A stretch of 64,000 bases of DNA from Aequorivita iocasae (GCF_016757735.1 NZ_CP068439.1:310001-374000), one strand, 5' to 3'; shown: positions 27,307 through 36,518, numbered from the stretch's first letter. Numbers and translations are program-made. Notes: generated from the letters alone by a model not told the origin.

Positions 27307-29537
27307 TACCTAAAGTATTTAGAGAGGTCATAGACCTTGGTGATGGACGTGAAATCTCCATCGAAACCGGAAAATTGGCAAAACAGGCACACGGTTCTGT
27401 AGTTGTGCAATCCGGAAAATGTATGCTGCTTTGTACCGTAGTTTCAAACTACAAACAGAGCGATGTTGATTTTCTACCATTAACCGTAGATTATCGTGAA
27501 AAATTTGCTGCTTCGGGTCGTTACCCTGGCGGTTTCTTCAAAAGGGAAGCAAGACCAAGCGATGGCGAAGTACTTACAATGCGCCTTGTGGACCGCGTAC
27601 TGCGTCCACTTTTCCCAAAAGATTATCACGCCGAAACCCAAGTGATGATCCAATTGATGAGCCACGATGAGGATGTAATGCCAGATGCAATGGCAGGTTT
27701 GGCCGCTTCCGCAGCTATCCAGCTATCCGACTTCCCTTTTGAATGTGCAATTTCTGAAGCGCGTGTGGGAAGAATAGATGGTAAATTCATCATTAACCCA
27801 ACTCGTGCTCAATTGGAGGAATCTGACATCGATATGGTTATTGGCGCATCTGCAGATTCTGTGATGATGGTTGAAGGCGAGATGAAAGAAATTTCAGAAG
27901 AAGAAATGGTAGAGGCGATTAAATTTGCCCACGAAGCCATTAAAAAACAAATTGATGCCCAAATAAGGTTGGCTGAGGCTGTTGGAAGAAAAGAAGTTCG
28001 TGAATATGAACCAGAGCGCGAAGATGATGATTTGAAAAAGAAAATACACGAGTTGGCCTACGATAAAGTGTATGCCGTAGCAAAATCTGCTTCCGCAAAA
28101 CACGAACGTAGTGCTTCTTTTGATGCAATTAAGGAGGAAATTAAAGCAACTTTTTCTGAAGAGGAATTGGAAGATTTTGGAGATTTAATTTCAAAATATT
28201 ATTACAAAGCAGAAAAAGCTGCCGTTCGCGATCTTACCTTAAACGAAGGTTTGCGCTTGGACGGAAGAAAAACAGACGAGATTCGCCCAATATGGTGTGA
28301 GGTTGATTACCTTCCTTCAACCCACGGTTCGGCTATTTTTACACGTGGTGAAACACAAGCTTTGGCAACCGTTACTTTGGGAACTTCTCGCGAAGCAAAC
28401 CAAATTGACATGCCATCTTTTGAAGGCGAAGAGACCTTCTATCTTCACTACAACTTCCCTCCTTTCTCAACTGGTGAGGCCCGCCCAATCCGCGGTACTT
28501 CCCGTAGAGAGGTTGGTCACGGAAACTTGGCGCAACGCGCATTGAAAGGAATGATTCCTGCAGATTGCCCTTATACCGTTCGTGTGGTTTCAGAGGTTTT
28601 GGAATCTAATGGTTCTTCTTCTATGGCAACGGTTTGCAGCGGAACAATGGCGTTGATGGATGCTGGGGTTCAATTGAAAAAACCAGTTTCAGGGATTGCA
28701 ATGGGATTGATTTCTGATGGTGAAACTGGAAAATACGCAGTACTTTCAGATATTTTGGGTGATGAAGATCACTTGGGAGATATGGACTTTAAAGTTACCG
28801 GAACGGCTGACGGAATTACCGCTTGCCAAATGGACATTAAAGTGAAAGGCCTTTCCTATGAAATTTTGGTAAATGCGCTGAAACAAGCTGCTGCCGGTAG
28901 ACTTCATATTCTTGAAAAATTGACGGATACCATTGCAACACCAAATGCAGATGTGAAGCCTCACGCTCCAAAAATGGTTACCGTTACTATTCCAAACGAA
29001 TATATTGGTGCTTTAATTGGACCTGGCGGAAAAGTAATTCAAGAGCTTCAAAAAGCTACAAAGACTACAATTGTAATCAACGAAGATCCTGTTACCGAAG
29101 AAGGTATCGTGGAAATTCTTGGAACAAACCAAGAAGGAATTGATGCCGTATTGGCGAAGATTGATTCGCTTACATTCAAGCCAGAAGTGGGTAGTGTTTA
29201 CGAAGTGAAAGTTATTAAGATGCTTGATTTTGGGGCTGTTGTGGAGTACACAGACGCTCCTGGAAACGAGACCTTGCTTCACGTGAGCGAACTTGCTTGG
29301 GAACGTACAGAAAATGTATCCGATGTTGTAAATATGGGTGATGTGTTTGATGTGAAATTCCTTGGTTTCGATCCTAGAACCAAAAAAGATAAAGTTTCAA
29401 GAAAAGCATTGTTGCCAAAACCGGAAGGCTACAAAGAACGCCCACCACGCGACGACAACCGAAGCGGCGGACGTGATAATCGTGGACGCGACAACCGTGG
29501 CCGTGACAATCGCGATAGAGATAGAAAGAGAGATTAA
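27303..29537 (+). CDS. pnp: Polyribonucleotide nucleotidyltransferase (PNPase)
   Basis: 744-aa phosphorolytic 3'-to-5' exoribonuclease of RNA turnover. In order: RNase PH domain 1, an alpha-helical linker, RNase PH domain 2 (around residues 320-550, with [15 protein letters not shown] and [17 protein letters not shown]), a KH domain ([17 protein letters not shown]), an S1 domain ([18 protein letters not shown]), and a tail of about 30 residues made of repeated Asn-Arg-Gly-Arg-Asp units rich in Arg and Asp. The tail is encoded by a degenerate tandem DNA repeat and probably adds RNA binding. It follows rpsO and has a folded leader. Confidence 0.97.
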   Translation: MIPKVFREVIDLGDGREISIETGKLAKQAHGSVVVQSGKCMLLCTVVSNYKQSDVDFLPLTVDYREKFAASGRYPGGFFKREARPSDGEVLTMRLVDRVLRPLFPKDYHAETQVMIQLMSHDEDVMPDAMAGLAASAAIQLSDFPFECAISEARVGRIDGKFIINPTRAQLEESDIDMVIGASADSVMMVEGEMKEISEEEMVEAIKFAHEAIKKQIDAQIRLAEAVGRKEVREYEPEREDDDLKKKIHELAYDKVYAVAKSASAKHERSASFDAIKEEIKATFSEEELEDFGDLISKYYYKAEKAAVRDLTLNEGLRLDGRKTDEIRPIWCEVDYLPSTHGSAIFTRGETQALATVTLGTSREANQIDMPSFEGEETFYLHYNFPPFSTGEARPIRGTSRREVGHGNLAQRALKGMIPADCPYTVRVVSEVLESNGSSSMATVCSGTMALMDAGVQLKKPVSGIAMGLISDGETGKYAVLSDILGDEDHLGDMDFKVTGTADGITACQMDIKVKGLSYEILVNALKQAAAGRLHILEKLTDTIATPNADVKPHAPKMVTVTIPNEYIGALIGPGGKVIQELQKATKTTIVINEDPVTEEGIVEILGTNQEGIDAVLAKIDSLTFKPEVGSVYEVKVIKMLDFGAVVEYTDAPGNETLLHVSELAWERTENVSDVVNMGDVFDVKFLGFDPRTKKDKVSRKALLPKPEGYKERPPRDDNRSGGRDNRGRDNRGRDNRDRDRKRD

Positions 29538-29553
29538 TTCTTTTTTAGTAAAT

Positions 29554-29584
29554 AAAAAGCCTTCAGAAATGAGGGCTTTTTTTA
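29554..29584 (+). terminator. Rho-independent terminator after pnp
   Basis: AAAAGCCTTC and GAGGGCTTTT pair over a 6-nt AGAAAT loop (one G-T pair), followed by T-rich sequence. Confidence 0.88.
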
Positions 29585-29644
29585 TTTAGCACGCAACCTT
29601 TTAAAAATTGTCAGACTATAGGGAAACACCGCAATAAAACGATT

Positions 29645-30679
29645 ATGAAAAATTTTTGGTTTTTGCCCTTAATACTTCTATTTATAACTTTTAATTCCTG
29701 TGAAGACGAACCCATCAGCAAAGCGGATCCCTCAAAAGTGATTCAGGTAAACTCTGAACTTTACAACCTGATAGAAAGAGCTGCAGGAAAAGATTTTGAC
29801 AACGAAATTACCTGTATAGACTTCAACTACGCTTTTACACTTGTTATTTATGATGAGAACATGGACATCTTCGGCTACCAACTTATAAATAGCGATATTG
29901 AATTCAGTGATTTTTTAGGCACTTTGGAAGAAGGAAAATCCATCAGTCTAAGTTATCCAATAAGCAGTATTCTAAACAACGGTCAGCCCTATGTAATAAA
30001 TAACAACGACGAACTGAAAGAAGCAATAGACCAATGTTTGGACGCAGATACAATTATAACTTGCAACAATATTCTAACGGAAACTTTTTGTATATGGCAA
30101 ATAGATCATCTGGATGGCCCCAATAGTCAGTATGACAATTCCTATTTTGAAGTTAGTAATTTCGGAAATGCAGGACTTTACTTCCAAGAGCATGCTTTTG
30201 GAGGAACTTGGGTCAACTATTTTATTGAGGATGAATTGCACCTCAATATTTTTATCACAGGCGATGAAAATGTAAGCGATGACTGGAATTTTGATTGGAA
30301 AGTGGTCAGTTTTGACGAAACACAATTAGAAATATCAAATGGAACGGATAGCTATCGTTTCATAAAGGACTGCTATGAGCCCTGCCGAAAATTTCTTTTT
30401 GAGGAATGCGAAATTGACCCCGGTTCCCAAAGGGCAATGTTTGATCTGGAAAGTTATTTTGAATGTTTCTTTCCTCTTACCGGAATAAATAATCCAGAAA
30501 CGGTAATTGCAACATATTTTGAAACTTATGAAGATATGCTTGCCAGGGCCAACCCAATTGGAAATTTGCTATACGAAAACAGCATCAACCCACAAGTAAT
30601 CTATATTAGATTTGACGATGCAAATACTGGCGAATATGTTACATTTTTACCTATAATTTTAAAAGCAGTTCAATGTTAA
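29645..30679 (+). CDS. Hypothetical lipoprotein
   Basis: 344-aa exported lipoprotein: signal with lipobox ITFNSC|EDEP near residue 20. The mature part has an acidic beta-rich domain and several cysteines (for example CNNILTETFCIW, DCYEPCRKFLFEECEID), suggesting disulfides. The segment WQIDHLDGP..Y ... NIFITGDENVSDDWNFDWKV resembles lipocalin-like domains only loosely. No function can be assigned. It opens a run of four genes (two lipoproteins, ECF sigma, membrane protein) with very short gaps. Confidence 0.72.
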   Translation: MKNFWFLPLILLFITFNSCEDEPISKADPSKVIQVNSELYNLIERAAGKDFDNEITCIDFNYAFTLVIYDENMDIFGYQLINSDIEFSDFLGTLEEGKSISLSYPISSILNNGQPYVINNNDELKEAIDQCLDADTIITCNNILTETFCIWQIDHLDGPNSQYDNSYFEVSNFGNAGLYFQEHAFGGTWVNYFIEDELHLNIFITGDENVSDDWNFDWKVVSFDETQLEISNGTDSYRFIKDCYEPCRKFLFEECEIDPGSQRAMFDLESYFECFFPLTGINNPETVIATYFETYEDMLARANPIGNLLYENSINPQVIYIRFDDANTGEYVTFLPIILKAVQC

Positions 30680-30696
30680 TAATTAAATCATTCAAT

Positions 30697-31353
30697 ATGA
30701 AAAAACAGTATCTTTTTTTCGCTTTTTCAATAATACTCTTAAGTGTATTTTCAGCTTGCAGCAGCAGTGATGAAATCCCTGAAGAAGAATTAATTCTAGA
30801 AATTGGGCAGGAATACCAAGGAGGAAAAATCTTTTATATAGATGAAACTGGTCAACACGGATTAATTGCGCATACGGCAGATTTAGGATTGGGAGATTGG
30901 GGCTGTTTTTACAATGACGGTTCCGTCCCAGACTTTGAACCGCCCACGGAACCCATAGCACAGAATAACGGTATTGGTTTCGGCATGCAAAATACGACGG
31001 CTATTTTAAATTTTTGCGGAGATCCGGATATTGCAGCTAGATTGGCATCAAACCTAGATGTCAATGGCTTTAATGATTGGTATTTGCCTTCTATTGATGA
31101 ATTGGAATTAGTATATCAGCACAGAGATTTAATTGGAGGATTTCCAGATTTAGACAATGATCCTATTGAAGATGGATTCATAATTTACGCAAGTTCTTCT
31201 GAAGGTTGGGCAACAAACGATGGCAATGGTGGATTTATATATTTGAATTATCAGGTGTATGATTTTTCCATAACCACGGCATTACCAAATACCCGAAATC
31301 TTTATACTAGCAAAAGTAGTGAGGCGCTGGTGAGACCTATACGTTCGTTCTAA
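30697..31353 (+). CDS. DUF1566-type lipoprotein
   Basis: 218-aa exported lipoprotein; the start at 30697 is chosen because it gives a canonical signal peptide with lipobox SVFSAC|SSSDE. An in-frame ATG 8 codons earlier overlaps the previous gene. The mature domain has the DUF1566 / Lcl C-terminal pattern: GGKIFYIDETGQHGLIA, GFNDWYLPSIDELELVY, a WATNDG segment and ALVRPIRSF. This fold is related to the C-type lectin/formylglycine-generating fold and is usually surface-exposed. Only 16 bp lie before the ECF sigma gene. Confidence 0.82.
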   Translation: MKKQYLFFAFSIILLSVFSACSSSDEIPEEELILEIGQEYQGGKIFYIDETGQHGLIAHTADLGLGDWGCFYNDGSVPDFEPPTEPIAQNNGIGFGMQNTTAILNFCGDPDIAARLASNLDVNGFNDWYLPSIDELELVYQHRDLIGGFPDLDNDPIEDGFIIYASSSEGWATNDGNGGFIYLNYQVYDFSITTALPNTRNLYTSKSSEALVRPIRSF

Positions 31354-31369
31354 AAAACCAATATTTTAT

Positions 31370-31915
31370 TTGAAAATAGAAGAATTAATAAAACAATGCA
31401 TTAAAAATGACCGGGCAGCACAAAACGAGCTGTTCCGGAAGTATAAAGACACCCTTTATTTTACCTCTCTGAAATATTGCAGAAACGAAGCCGATGCCGA
31501 AGACAACCTACACGATGCTTTTATAACCATATTTCAGAATATAAAAACATACAAAAACAAGGGTTCTTTTGAAGGTTGGATGAAGCGGATAACCATTTAT
31601 AAAGCGATTGACAAATACAAAACCAAAAAGCTGCTAAATGTTGAAATTAAAGATGATATACTGGAAGATGAAGTGATAGTTGAATATGAAGAAAATCTCT
31701 CACTGGACCAACTTTTGACGCTTATCCAGAATTTGCCGGATCAGTACAGGCTCGTGTTCAACCTTTATCAAATGGATGGATTTTCACACAAAGAAATTGC
31801 TTCACTTTTAAATATTTCTGAAGGGACTTCAAAATCAAACTATCATCGGGCAAAACTTATTTTACGTGATAAAATCATTGCTTTAAGCGAGGCTATTAAC
31901 CCAAAAATATTTTGA
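31370..31915 (+). CDS. ECF-type RNA polymerase sigma factor
   Basis: 181-aa sigma-70 family factor with regions 2 and 4 only. Region 2 includes AQNELFRKYKDTLYFTSLKYC and DAEDNLHDAFITIFQN; region 4 includes LPDQYRLVFNLYQMDGFSHKEIASLLNISEGTSKSNYHRAK, with the helix-turn-helix near the end. The start is TTG; no ATG occurs before region 2, so a non-ATG start is required. The downstream gene starts one base after the stop and encodes a membrane protein suited to be its anti-sigma. The upstream lipoproteins could be part of the sensed or regulated envelope component. Confidence 0.88.
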   Translation: MKIEELIKQCIKNDRAAQNELFRKYKDTLYFTSLKYCRNEADAEDNLHDAFITIFQNIKTYKNKGSFEGWMKRITIYKAIDKYKTKKLLNVEIKDDILEDEVIVEYEENLSLDQLLTLIQNLPDQYRLVFNLYQMDGFSHKEIASLLNISEGTSKSNYHRAKLILRDKIIALSEAINPKIF

Positions 31916-31916
31916 A

Positions 31917-32537
31917 ATGGGAGAGAAAAAAGACATAGGAAAGCTTTTTGAAAATAAGCTGAAGAAAGGAAAGAAAACTCCCGAAAACAGGCTTTGGGAG
32001 AAGATAAACACTTCGCTTAACAAAGAAAAACGCCGTAGAAAAAGAATCTTTTACTATTGGATTTCAGGAGGGCTAATTTTAAGTTTATCGGGAGCATTTT
32101 TGTTTTTTGGTAACAGCGATTTTTTAAAAATAAATTCAACGGCAACAAAAAATATTAATGAAAAATTGGAGAATAACGCTTCTTCGGAAAAAATAGATGA
32201 TGCGAAATCTTTTAAAATTGTACCTATTGATTCACTTTCCACGCAAGTCCAAGATGAAAAGCTGCGTAAAATAACCAGTGCCAAAGAAAATCAGCCTGCT
32301 CATTTCCCACAGAAATTAGAAGAAAAAAAATCAAAAAAGAATTCTGAAAAAAAGGCTTCAAAAAACACAAGCTTAGATGAAAGTTTTAAAGTTTCAGAAA
32401 AATATTATTACTACAACAGCCGTGACGGTAAGCAAATTGTAACCCAAGACAAGAGCGAAATTGACAGTTTAATATTAAAAAATAATAGAGAGCTTGATTC
32501 TTCAAATATTAATAAAAACGATACTTTAAGGCAATAA
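31917..32537 (+). CDS. Putative membrane-bound anti-sigma factor
   Basis: 206-aa protein with a charged cytoplasmic N-terminus (about 45 residues, KKGKKTPENRLWEKINTSL), one transmembrane segment (about 46-65, YWISGGLILSLSGAFLFFG), and a Lys/Ser-rich extracytoplasmic tail. Its position one base after the ECF sigma gene and its single-pass topology are those of anti-sigma factors, but the canonical zinc-binding HxxxCxxC motif is absent. Assignment therefore rests on context. Confidence 0.55.
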   Translation: MGEKKDIGKLFENKLKKGKKTPENRLWEKINTSLNKEKRRRKRIFYYWISGGLILSLSGAFLFFGNSDFLKINSTATKNINEKLENNASSEKIDDAKSFKIVPIDSLSTQVQDEKLRKITSAKENQPAHFPQKLEEKKSKKNSEKKASKNTSLDESFKVSEKYYYYNSRDGKQIVTQDKSEIDSLILKNNRELDSSNINKNDTLRQ

Positions 32538-32653
32538 TTAAATAGCTCCTGTAGTTAAATTTTAAAAAAAATAAAACTTTTGTAACCTTTTCCGTATTTG
32601 TTACGTATAATCCAATACACAAGTTTAAACCTTAATCTACAGGACAAACCTTA

Positions 32654-33517
32654 ATGAGACAACTTAAAATTACAAAGCAGGTAACCAATAGGGAAACTGC
32701 TTCATTAGACAAGTATCTTCAAGAAATTGGAAAAGTTGACTTAATCACCGCAGACGAAGAAGTAGAATTGGCACAGCGCATAAAAGCGGGTGACCAGCGC
32801 GCTTTGGAAAAATTGACCAAAGCAAACCTTCGTTTCGTAGTTTCGGTGGCAAAGCAATACCAAAACCAAGGACTTACCCTTCCAGACCTTATTAATGAAG
32901 GAAATCTTGGCCTTATTAAAGCCGCACAACGTTTTGATGAAACCCGTGGTTTTAAATTTATTTCATATGCCGTATGGTGGATTCGTCAATCTATTTTACA
33001 GGCATTGGCAGAGCAATCGCGTATTGTGCGATTGCCGTTGAACAAAATTGGAAGCATCAACAAGATAAACAAAATGTATGCTTATCTTGAACAAGCCAAT
33101 GAGCGCCCACCTTCCGCTGAGGAAATCGCGAAAGAGCTGGATATGACCATAAACGATGTAAAAGAGTCCATGAAAAACTCCGGCCGTCACGTATCCATGG
33201 ACGCACCACTCGTTGAAGGAGAAGACAGTAACCTTTACGACGTTTTGCGTAGCGGTGAGAGTCCAAACCCAGATCGTTCCTTATTGCACGAATCACTTCG
33301 AACCGAAATTGAACGTGCTTTGGAAACGTTAACTCCCAGAGAGGCTGATGTTATAAGATTATATTTTGGGCTTGGTGATCAGCACCCAATGACTTTGGAA
33401 GAAATAGGCGAAACCTTTGATCTTACCCGTGAACGTGTACGCCAAATTAAAGAAAAAGCGATTCGCAGATTGAAGCACACTTCACGCAGCAAAATATTGA
33501 TGACTTATTTGGGATAA
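32654..33517 (+). CDS. rpoD: RNA polymerase sigma factor RpoD/SigA, primary type
   Basis: 287-aa primary sigma factor of the short Bacteroidota type. Region 1.2 begins [27 protein letters not shown]; region 2 has [32 protein letters not shown] and [13 protein letters not shown]; region 3 [15 protein letters not shown]; region 4 [20 protein letters not shown]-like and [18 protein letters not shown]. It lacks the long N-terminal region 1.1 of E. coli RpoD, as is normal here. This factor would recognise the TAnnTTTG boxes reported in this annotation. It ends before two hairpins. Confidence 0.93.
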   Translation: MRQLKITKQVTNRETASLDKYLQEIGKVDLITADEEVELAQRIKAGDQRALEKLTKANLRFVVSVAKQYQNQGLTLPDLINEGNLGLIKAAQRFDETRGFKFISYAVWWIRQSILQALAEQSRIVRLPLNKIGSINKINKMYAYLEQANERPPSAEEIAKELDMTINDVKESMKNSGRHVSMDAPLVEGEDSNLYDVLRSGESPNPDRSLLHESLRTEIERALETLTPREADVIRLYFGLGDQHPMTLEEIGETFDLTRERVRQIKEKAIRRLKHTSRSKILMTYLG

Positions 33518-33536
33518 TTCCCGTAACGATAACTTA

Positions 33537-33572
33537 CAGTATCAGTTTCTCAGTCTTACTGAGAAAATACTG
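33537..33572 (+). other. Hairpin after rpoD
   Basis: An imperfect stem: TTTCTCAGT pairs with ACTGAGAAA around a 3-nt CTT loop, inside outer CAGTAT/ATACTG-like arms. There is no T-run directly after it, so it may be an RNA-stabilising hairpin preceding the true terminator. Confidence 0.55.
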
Positions 33573-33594
33573 TTCGTTTTTTGATTGATGAATG

Positions 33595-33624
33595 ACCTCC
33601 GGCTGATTACCGGAGGTTTTTTCT
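33595..33624 (+). terminator. Rho-independent terminator after rpoD
   Basis: ACCTCCGG (33595-33602) pairs with CCGGAGGT (33610-33617), loop of 7 nt, followed by T6. It ends 14 bp before the BLUF start, so it also fixes that start. Confidence 0.9.
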
Positions 33625-33638
33625 ATCTTTACAGCAGC

Positions 33639-34037
33639 ATGGAACATACAATCTGTTATTTGAGCAAGCAAGCCGAAACCCTGGAAAATCCAGAGTTAGA
33701 AAAATTGTTTGAATTTATTGTAAATATGAATCCATCGTTGGATATAACTGGAGCGCTTCTTTACAACAATAATTTCTTTCTTCAAGTATTGGAAGGCAGT
33801 AAAAACACCGTGAAAGAATTATTTTCAAAAATCAGAAAGGACAAAAGGCACACAGATGTTCTGATGATATTTGATCAACAAATTGAAAATAGAATTTTTC
33901 AAAATTACGAAGCAAACTTCAGCATACTAAAAACCGAATCAGACATTAAAAGTTTGAATACTTATCTTTCCAATTATGATTTTGAAAACAAATATCCCAA
34001 AAACATAAAATCACTTATCGAACCTTTTTTACTTTAA
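33639..34037 (+). CDS. BLUF blue-light sensor domain protein
   Basis: 132-aa stand-alone BLUF (sensor of blue light using FAD) protein. The start at 33639 is required because earlier in-frame ATGs lie in the rpoD terminator. Hallmarks: Tyr7 (ICYLSK), Asn31 (NMNPSLDITG) and Gln49 (FLQVLEG), the FAD hydrogen-bond trio, and LFSKIRKDKRHTDV. In the segment that usually holds the signalling Trp and Met (W-x-M before a Phe), this protein has Tyr90 and Ala92 (IFQNYEANF). No output domain is fused, so it likely acts by protein interaction. It is 5 bp upstream of rpe, with bdr following. Confidence 0.88.
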   Translation: MEHTICYLSKQAETLENPELEKLFEFIVNMNPSLDITGALLYNNNFFLQVLEGSKNTVKELFSKIRKDKRHTDVLMIFDQQIENRIFQNYEANFSILKTESDIKSLNTYLSNYDFENKYPKNIKSLIEPFLL

Positions 34038-34042
34038 ACATA

Positions 34043-34702
34043 ATGAAACATACAATTATAGCCCCATCCATACTTGCGGCAGATTTTGCAAATCTTCAGC
34101 GCGATATTGAAATGGTTAATAACAGTGAAGCGGACTGGTTTCACCTTGACGTAATGGATGGTGTTTTTGTGCCGAATATTTCCTTCGGAATGCCCGTTAT
34201 AAAAAGTATTGCCGCACACGCTAAAAAACCATTGGATGTTCACCTAATGATTATTGATCCTGATCGTTACATAAAGACTTTTGCAGACTTGGGTGCTAAC
34301 ACCCTTACCGTCCATTATGAAGCCTGCACGCACCTCCACCGTTCGCTACAGGCTATAAAATCTGAAGGTATGCAAGCTGGAGTTGCCATTAATCCCCACA
34401 CCAATGTCTCATTTTTAGAAGACACCATCAAGGACATTGATTTGGTGTGTATGATGAGCGTGAATCCTGGTTTTGGGGGACAGAGCTTTATTGAAAACAC
34501 CTATAAAAAAATAAAGCAACTCCGAAAAATTATTGACGCCAATGACGCTTCAACCAAAATTGAAATAGACGGGGGCGTAACTAATAAAAATGCAAAACAA
34601 TTGGTTGATGAAGGCGCAGATGTTTTGGTAGCAGGCAGTTATGTATTTGGCGCGAGCAATCCTTCACAAACTATTTCTGAGTTAAAGGATCTCTTAAAAT
34701 AA
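34043..34702 (+). CDS. rpe: Ribulose-phosphate 3-epimerase
   Basis: 219-aa TIM-barrel enzyme interconverting ribulose-5-phosphate and xylulose-5-phosphate in the pentose phosphate pathway. Signatures: IIAPSILAADFANL, DWFHLDVMDGVFVPNISFG (catalytic Asp, metal His), DVHLMI, LVCMMSVNPGFGGQSFI and IEIDGGV. Length is normal. It lies 5 bp after the BLUF gene and 6 bp before the bacillithiol disulfide reductase gene, so the three are very likely one transcript. Confidence 0.96.
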   Translation: MKHTIIAPSILAADFANLQRDIEMVNNSEADWFHLDVMDGVFVPNISFGMPVIKSIAAHAKKPLDVHLMIIDPDRYIKTFADLGANTLTVHYEACTHLHRSLQAIKSEGMQAGVAINPHTNVSFLEDTIKDIDLVCMMSVNPGFGGQSFIENTYKKIKQLRKIIDANDASTKIEIDGGVTNKNAKQLVDEGADVLVAGSYVFGASNPSQTISELKDLLK

Positions 34703-34708
34703 TTTTGA

Positions 34709-35701
34709 ATGTCTATTGATAAATCTGCAAAAGATGTTCTAATTATTGGCGCGGGGCCCATAGGCATTGCATGTGCCCTTGCATGCAAAAAGAAAGGCTT
34801 GGACTATGTTGTGGTAGAGAAAGGCGCGCTAACCAATTCAATTTTTAATTATCCTTTAAATATGACTTTTTTTTCCACTTCGGAAAAATTAGAAATTGAC
34901 AACATCCCTTTTATAAGCAACAACCCAAAGCCTAACAGAAATGAGGCTCTGGAATATTATCGAAGAGTTGCTACTTCAAACAACCTTAACATAAACCTGT
35001 ACGAAGAAGTTATTTCTCCCAAAAAGGAAGATGAATATTTCAAAATTATTTCTGCTAAAAACACATATATTGCTAAAAACGTTATCATTAGCACTGGTTT
35101 TTATGATATTCCAAAAACGATAAATGTTCCGGGAGAAGAATTGCCAAAACTGATGCATTACTACAAAGAAGCACATCCTTTTGTAATGCAAAAAGTAGTG
35201 GTGGTAGGGGCTAGCAACTCTGCTGTTGATGCGGCTTTGGAAATATGGCGAAAAGGTGGCGAGGTAACAATGGTGGTAAGAGGTGATGGAATAGGCGAAC
35301 GTGTAAAATATTGGGTGAAACCCGATATTGAAAATCGTATTAAAGAAGGTAGCATTAAAGCATATTTTAATGCTGAAATTGAAAAAATTACAAAATCAGA
35401 AGTTTTTATAAAGACTTCAAAAGGCTCAATCAGATTAGAAAATGACTTCGTATTGGCCCTAACAGGTTATAAACCAAATTTTTCCTTTTTAAAACAATTG
35501 GGCATTAAGCTTTCTGATGATGGAAACTACTTTCCATCTTACAATCCTGAAACAATGGAAAGTAATATACCAGGACTTTATCTGGCTGGAGTAATTTGCG
35601 GTGGAATGGAAACCCACAAATGGTTTATTGAGAATTCCAGAATACACGCTAAAATAATTCTTAAGGATATTTCTAAAAAACTTAATAGTTCGCAAAATTA
35701 A
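34709..35701 (+). CDS. YpdA-type putative bacillithiol disulfide reductase
   Basis: 330-aa flavoprotein resembling YpdA/Bdr, which reduces bacillithiol disulfide with NADPH. The FAD site is VLIIGAGPIGIACALAC; the NADPH site is VVVVGASNSAVDAALEIW; a thioredoxin-reductase-like fold lacks the CxxC of TrxB, as in YpdA. The typical FNYPLNMTFFSTSEKLEI segment near residue 45 is present. Other bacillithiol genes (bshA, bshB, bshC) are not in the window. Its 3' end overlaps the convergent MtfA-like gene by 20 bp. Confidence 0.88.
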   Translation: MSIDKSAKDVLIIGAGPIGIACALACKKKGLDYVVVEKGALTNSIFNYPLNMTFFSTSEKLEIDNIPFISNNPKPNRNEALEYYRRVATSNNLNINLYEEVISPKKEDEYFKIISAKNTYIAKNVIISTGFYDIPKTINVPGEELPKLMHYYKEAHPFVMQKVVVVGASNSAVDAALEIWRKGGEVTMVVRGDGIGERVKYWVKPDIENRIKEGSIKAYFNAEIEKITKSEVFIKTSKGSIRLENDFVLALTGYKPNFSFLKQLGIKLSDDGNYFPSYNPETMESNIPGLYLAGVICGGMETHKWFIENSRIHAKIILKDISKKLNSSQN

Positions 35702-36518
35702 AATTGAGCAGTTTTTTTGTATAGCTATATATTTTTGGGAAAATATGTTTAAAATCTTCGGGTGACTCAAAAAAATATTCGGCCAGGACGGCCATAAATT
35801 CATATTGATTGGTAAAAGCATAGGTGCGAAAGTATTCTGTCTTGTCTAATTGGTCTTTTACCTCTTGCCGGGTTAATTGTTTCAATATATTTTGAAATTG
35901 TTTCGTAAACCGTATAGAATCCAAATCACGACTTCTTTTGGCCTCTAGTTGCATAGCATGCATAAATTCATGAATTCCCACATTCAAATTATCATTACTT
36001 ATTGCAAAACCCTGCTCAAAATCTTTCCATGAGAGTACCAAAGCCTTTTCTCTAGGGTTAAATTCTCCTTTGTGGTAGTTTTTATTTACTGTACTGAAAA
36101 ATTCAGCGGGATAGATAAGGATGAAATCAATTAAAGAATAAGAATAATTTTTCCTTCCGAAACTGAGCATGCAACCTACTGCAGCAATCAAAACTTTCAT
36201 TTGTTCAGTAATAATCAAATCACTTCTTCCAACGAATTTTTTTTCAGAAATGAATTGTGCTACTCTGTGTTGGAATTGCTTTTTGTGTTTTTCTGAGAGC
36301 TTTCCGTAAAAAGCAAATTCATTTTTAAGTATTGTCAATTGTGAATTTGAAAGTTTTTTAAAGACAAAATAGTGTCTGAAAAGCGGTTTGTCAAAATGGG
36401 CTGCAAACCAATTCTCAAAAACTCTAAATAGAAAAAAGGTAAATCCCAGTATTACTATTGCATATGCATAAGGGGCTAGCCAAGGAGCGTAAGCTTCAGG
36501 TTTAAGAAAATGCAACAT
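35682..36518 (-). CDS. MtfA-like zinc-dependent peptidase (M90)
   Basis: 278-aa protein with one N-terminal hydrophobic segment (about residues 13-32, WLAPYAYAIVILGFTFFLF) and a soluble domain carrying HEFMH (183-187), the HExxH zinc/catalytic motif of the MtfA (M90) family; NVGIHEFMHAMQ fits that family. A more distal Glu or His third ligand was not identified with certainty. E. coli MtfA acts on or binds the regulator Mlc; no such partner is seen here. The 3' end overlaps bdr by 20 bp, so antisense pairing is possible if both are expressed. Confidence 0.75.
   Translation of the reverse strand: MLHFLKPEAYAPWLAPYAYAIVILGFTFFLFRVFENWFAAHFDKPLFRHYFVFKKLSNSQLTILKNEFAFYGKLSEKHKKQFQHRVAQFISEKKFVGRSDLIITEQMKVLIAAVGCMLSFGRKNYSYSLIDFILIYPAEFFSTVNKNYHKGEFNPREKALVLSWKDFEQGFAISNDNLNVGIHEFMHAMQLEAKRSRDLDSIRFTKQFQNILKQLTRQEVKDQLDKTEYFRTYAFTNQYEFMAVLAEYFFESPEDFKHIFPKIYSYTKKLLNFNFANY

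Noticed and set aside
31917-32537. Calling the 206-aa protein a zinc-type (ZAS) anti-sigma factor
   Set aside because: No HxxxCxxC motif is present, so only a generic, context-based anti-sigma call is made.
33585-33638. In-frame ATGs upstream of the BLUF gene start
   Set aside because: They fall inside the rpoD terminator hairpin and add no BLUF homology; the ATG at 33639 fits the family start.
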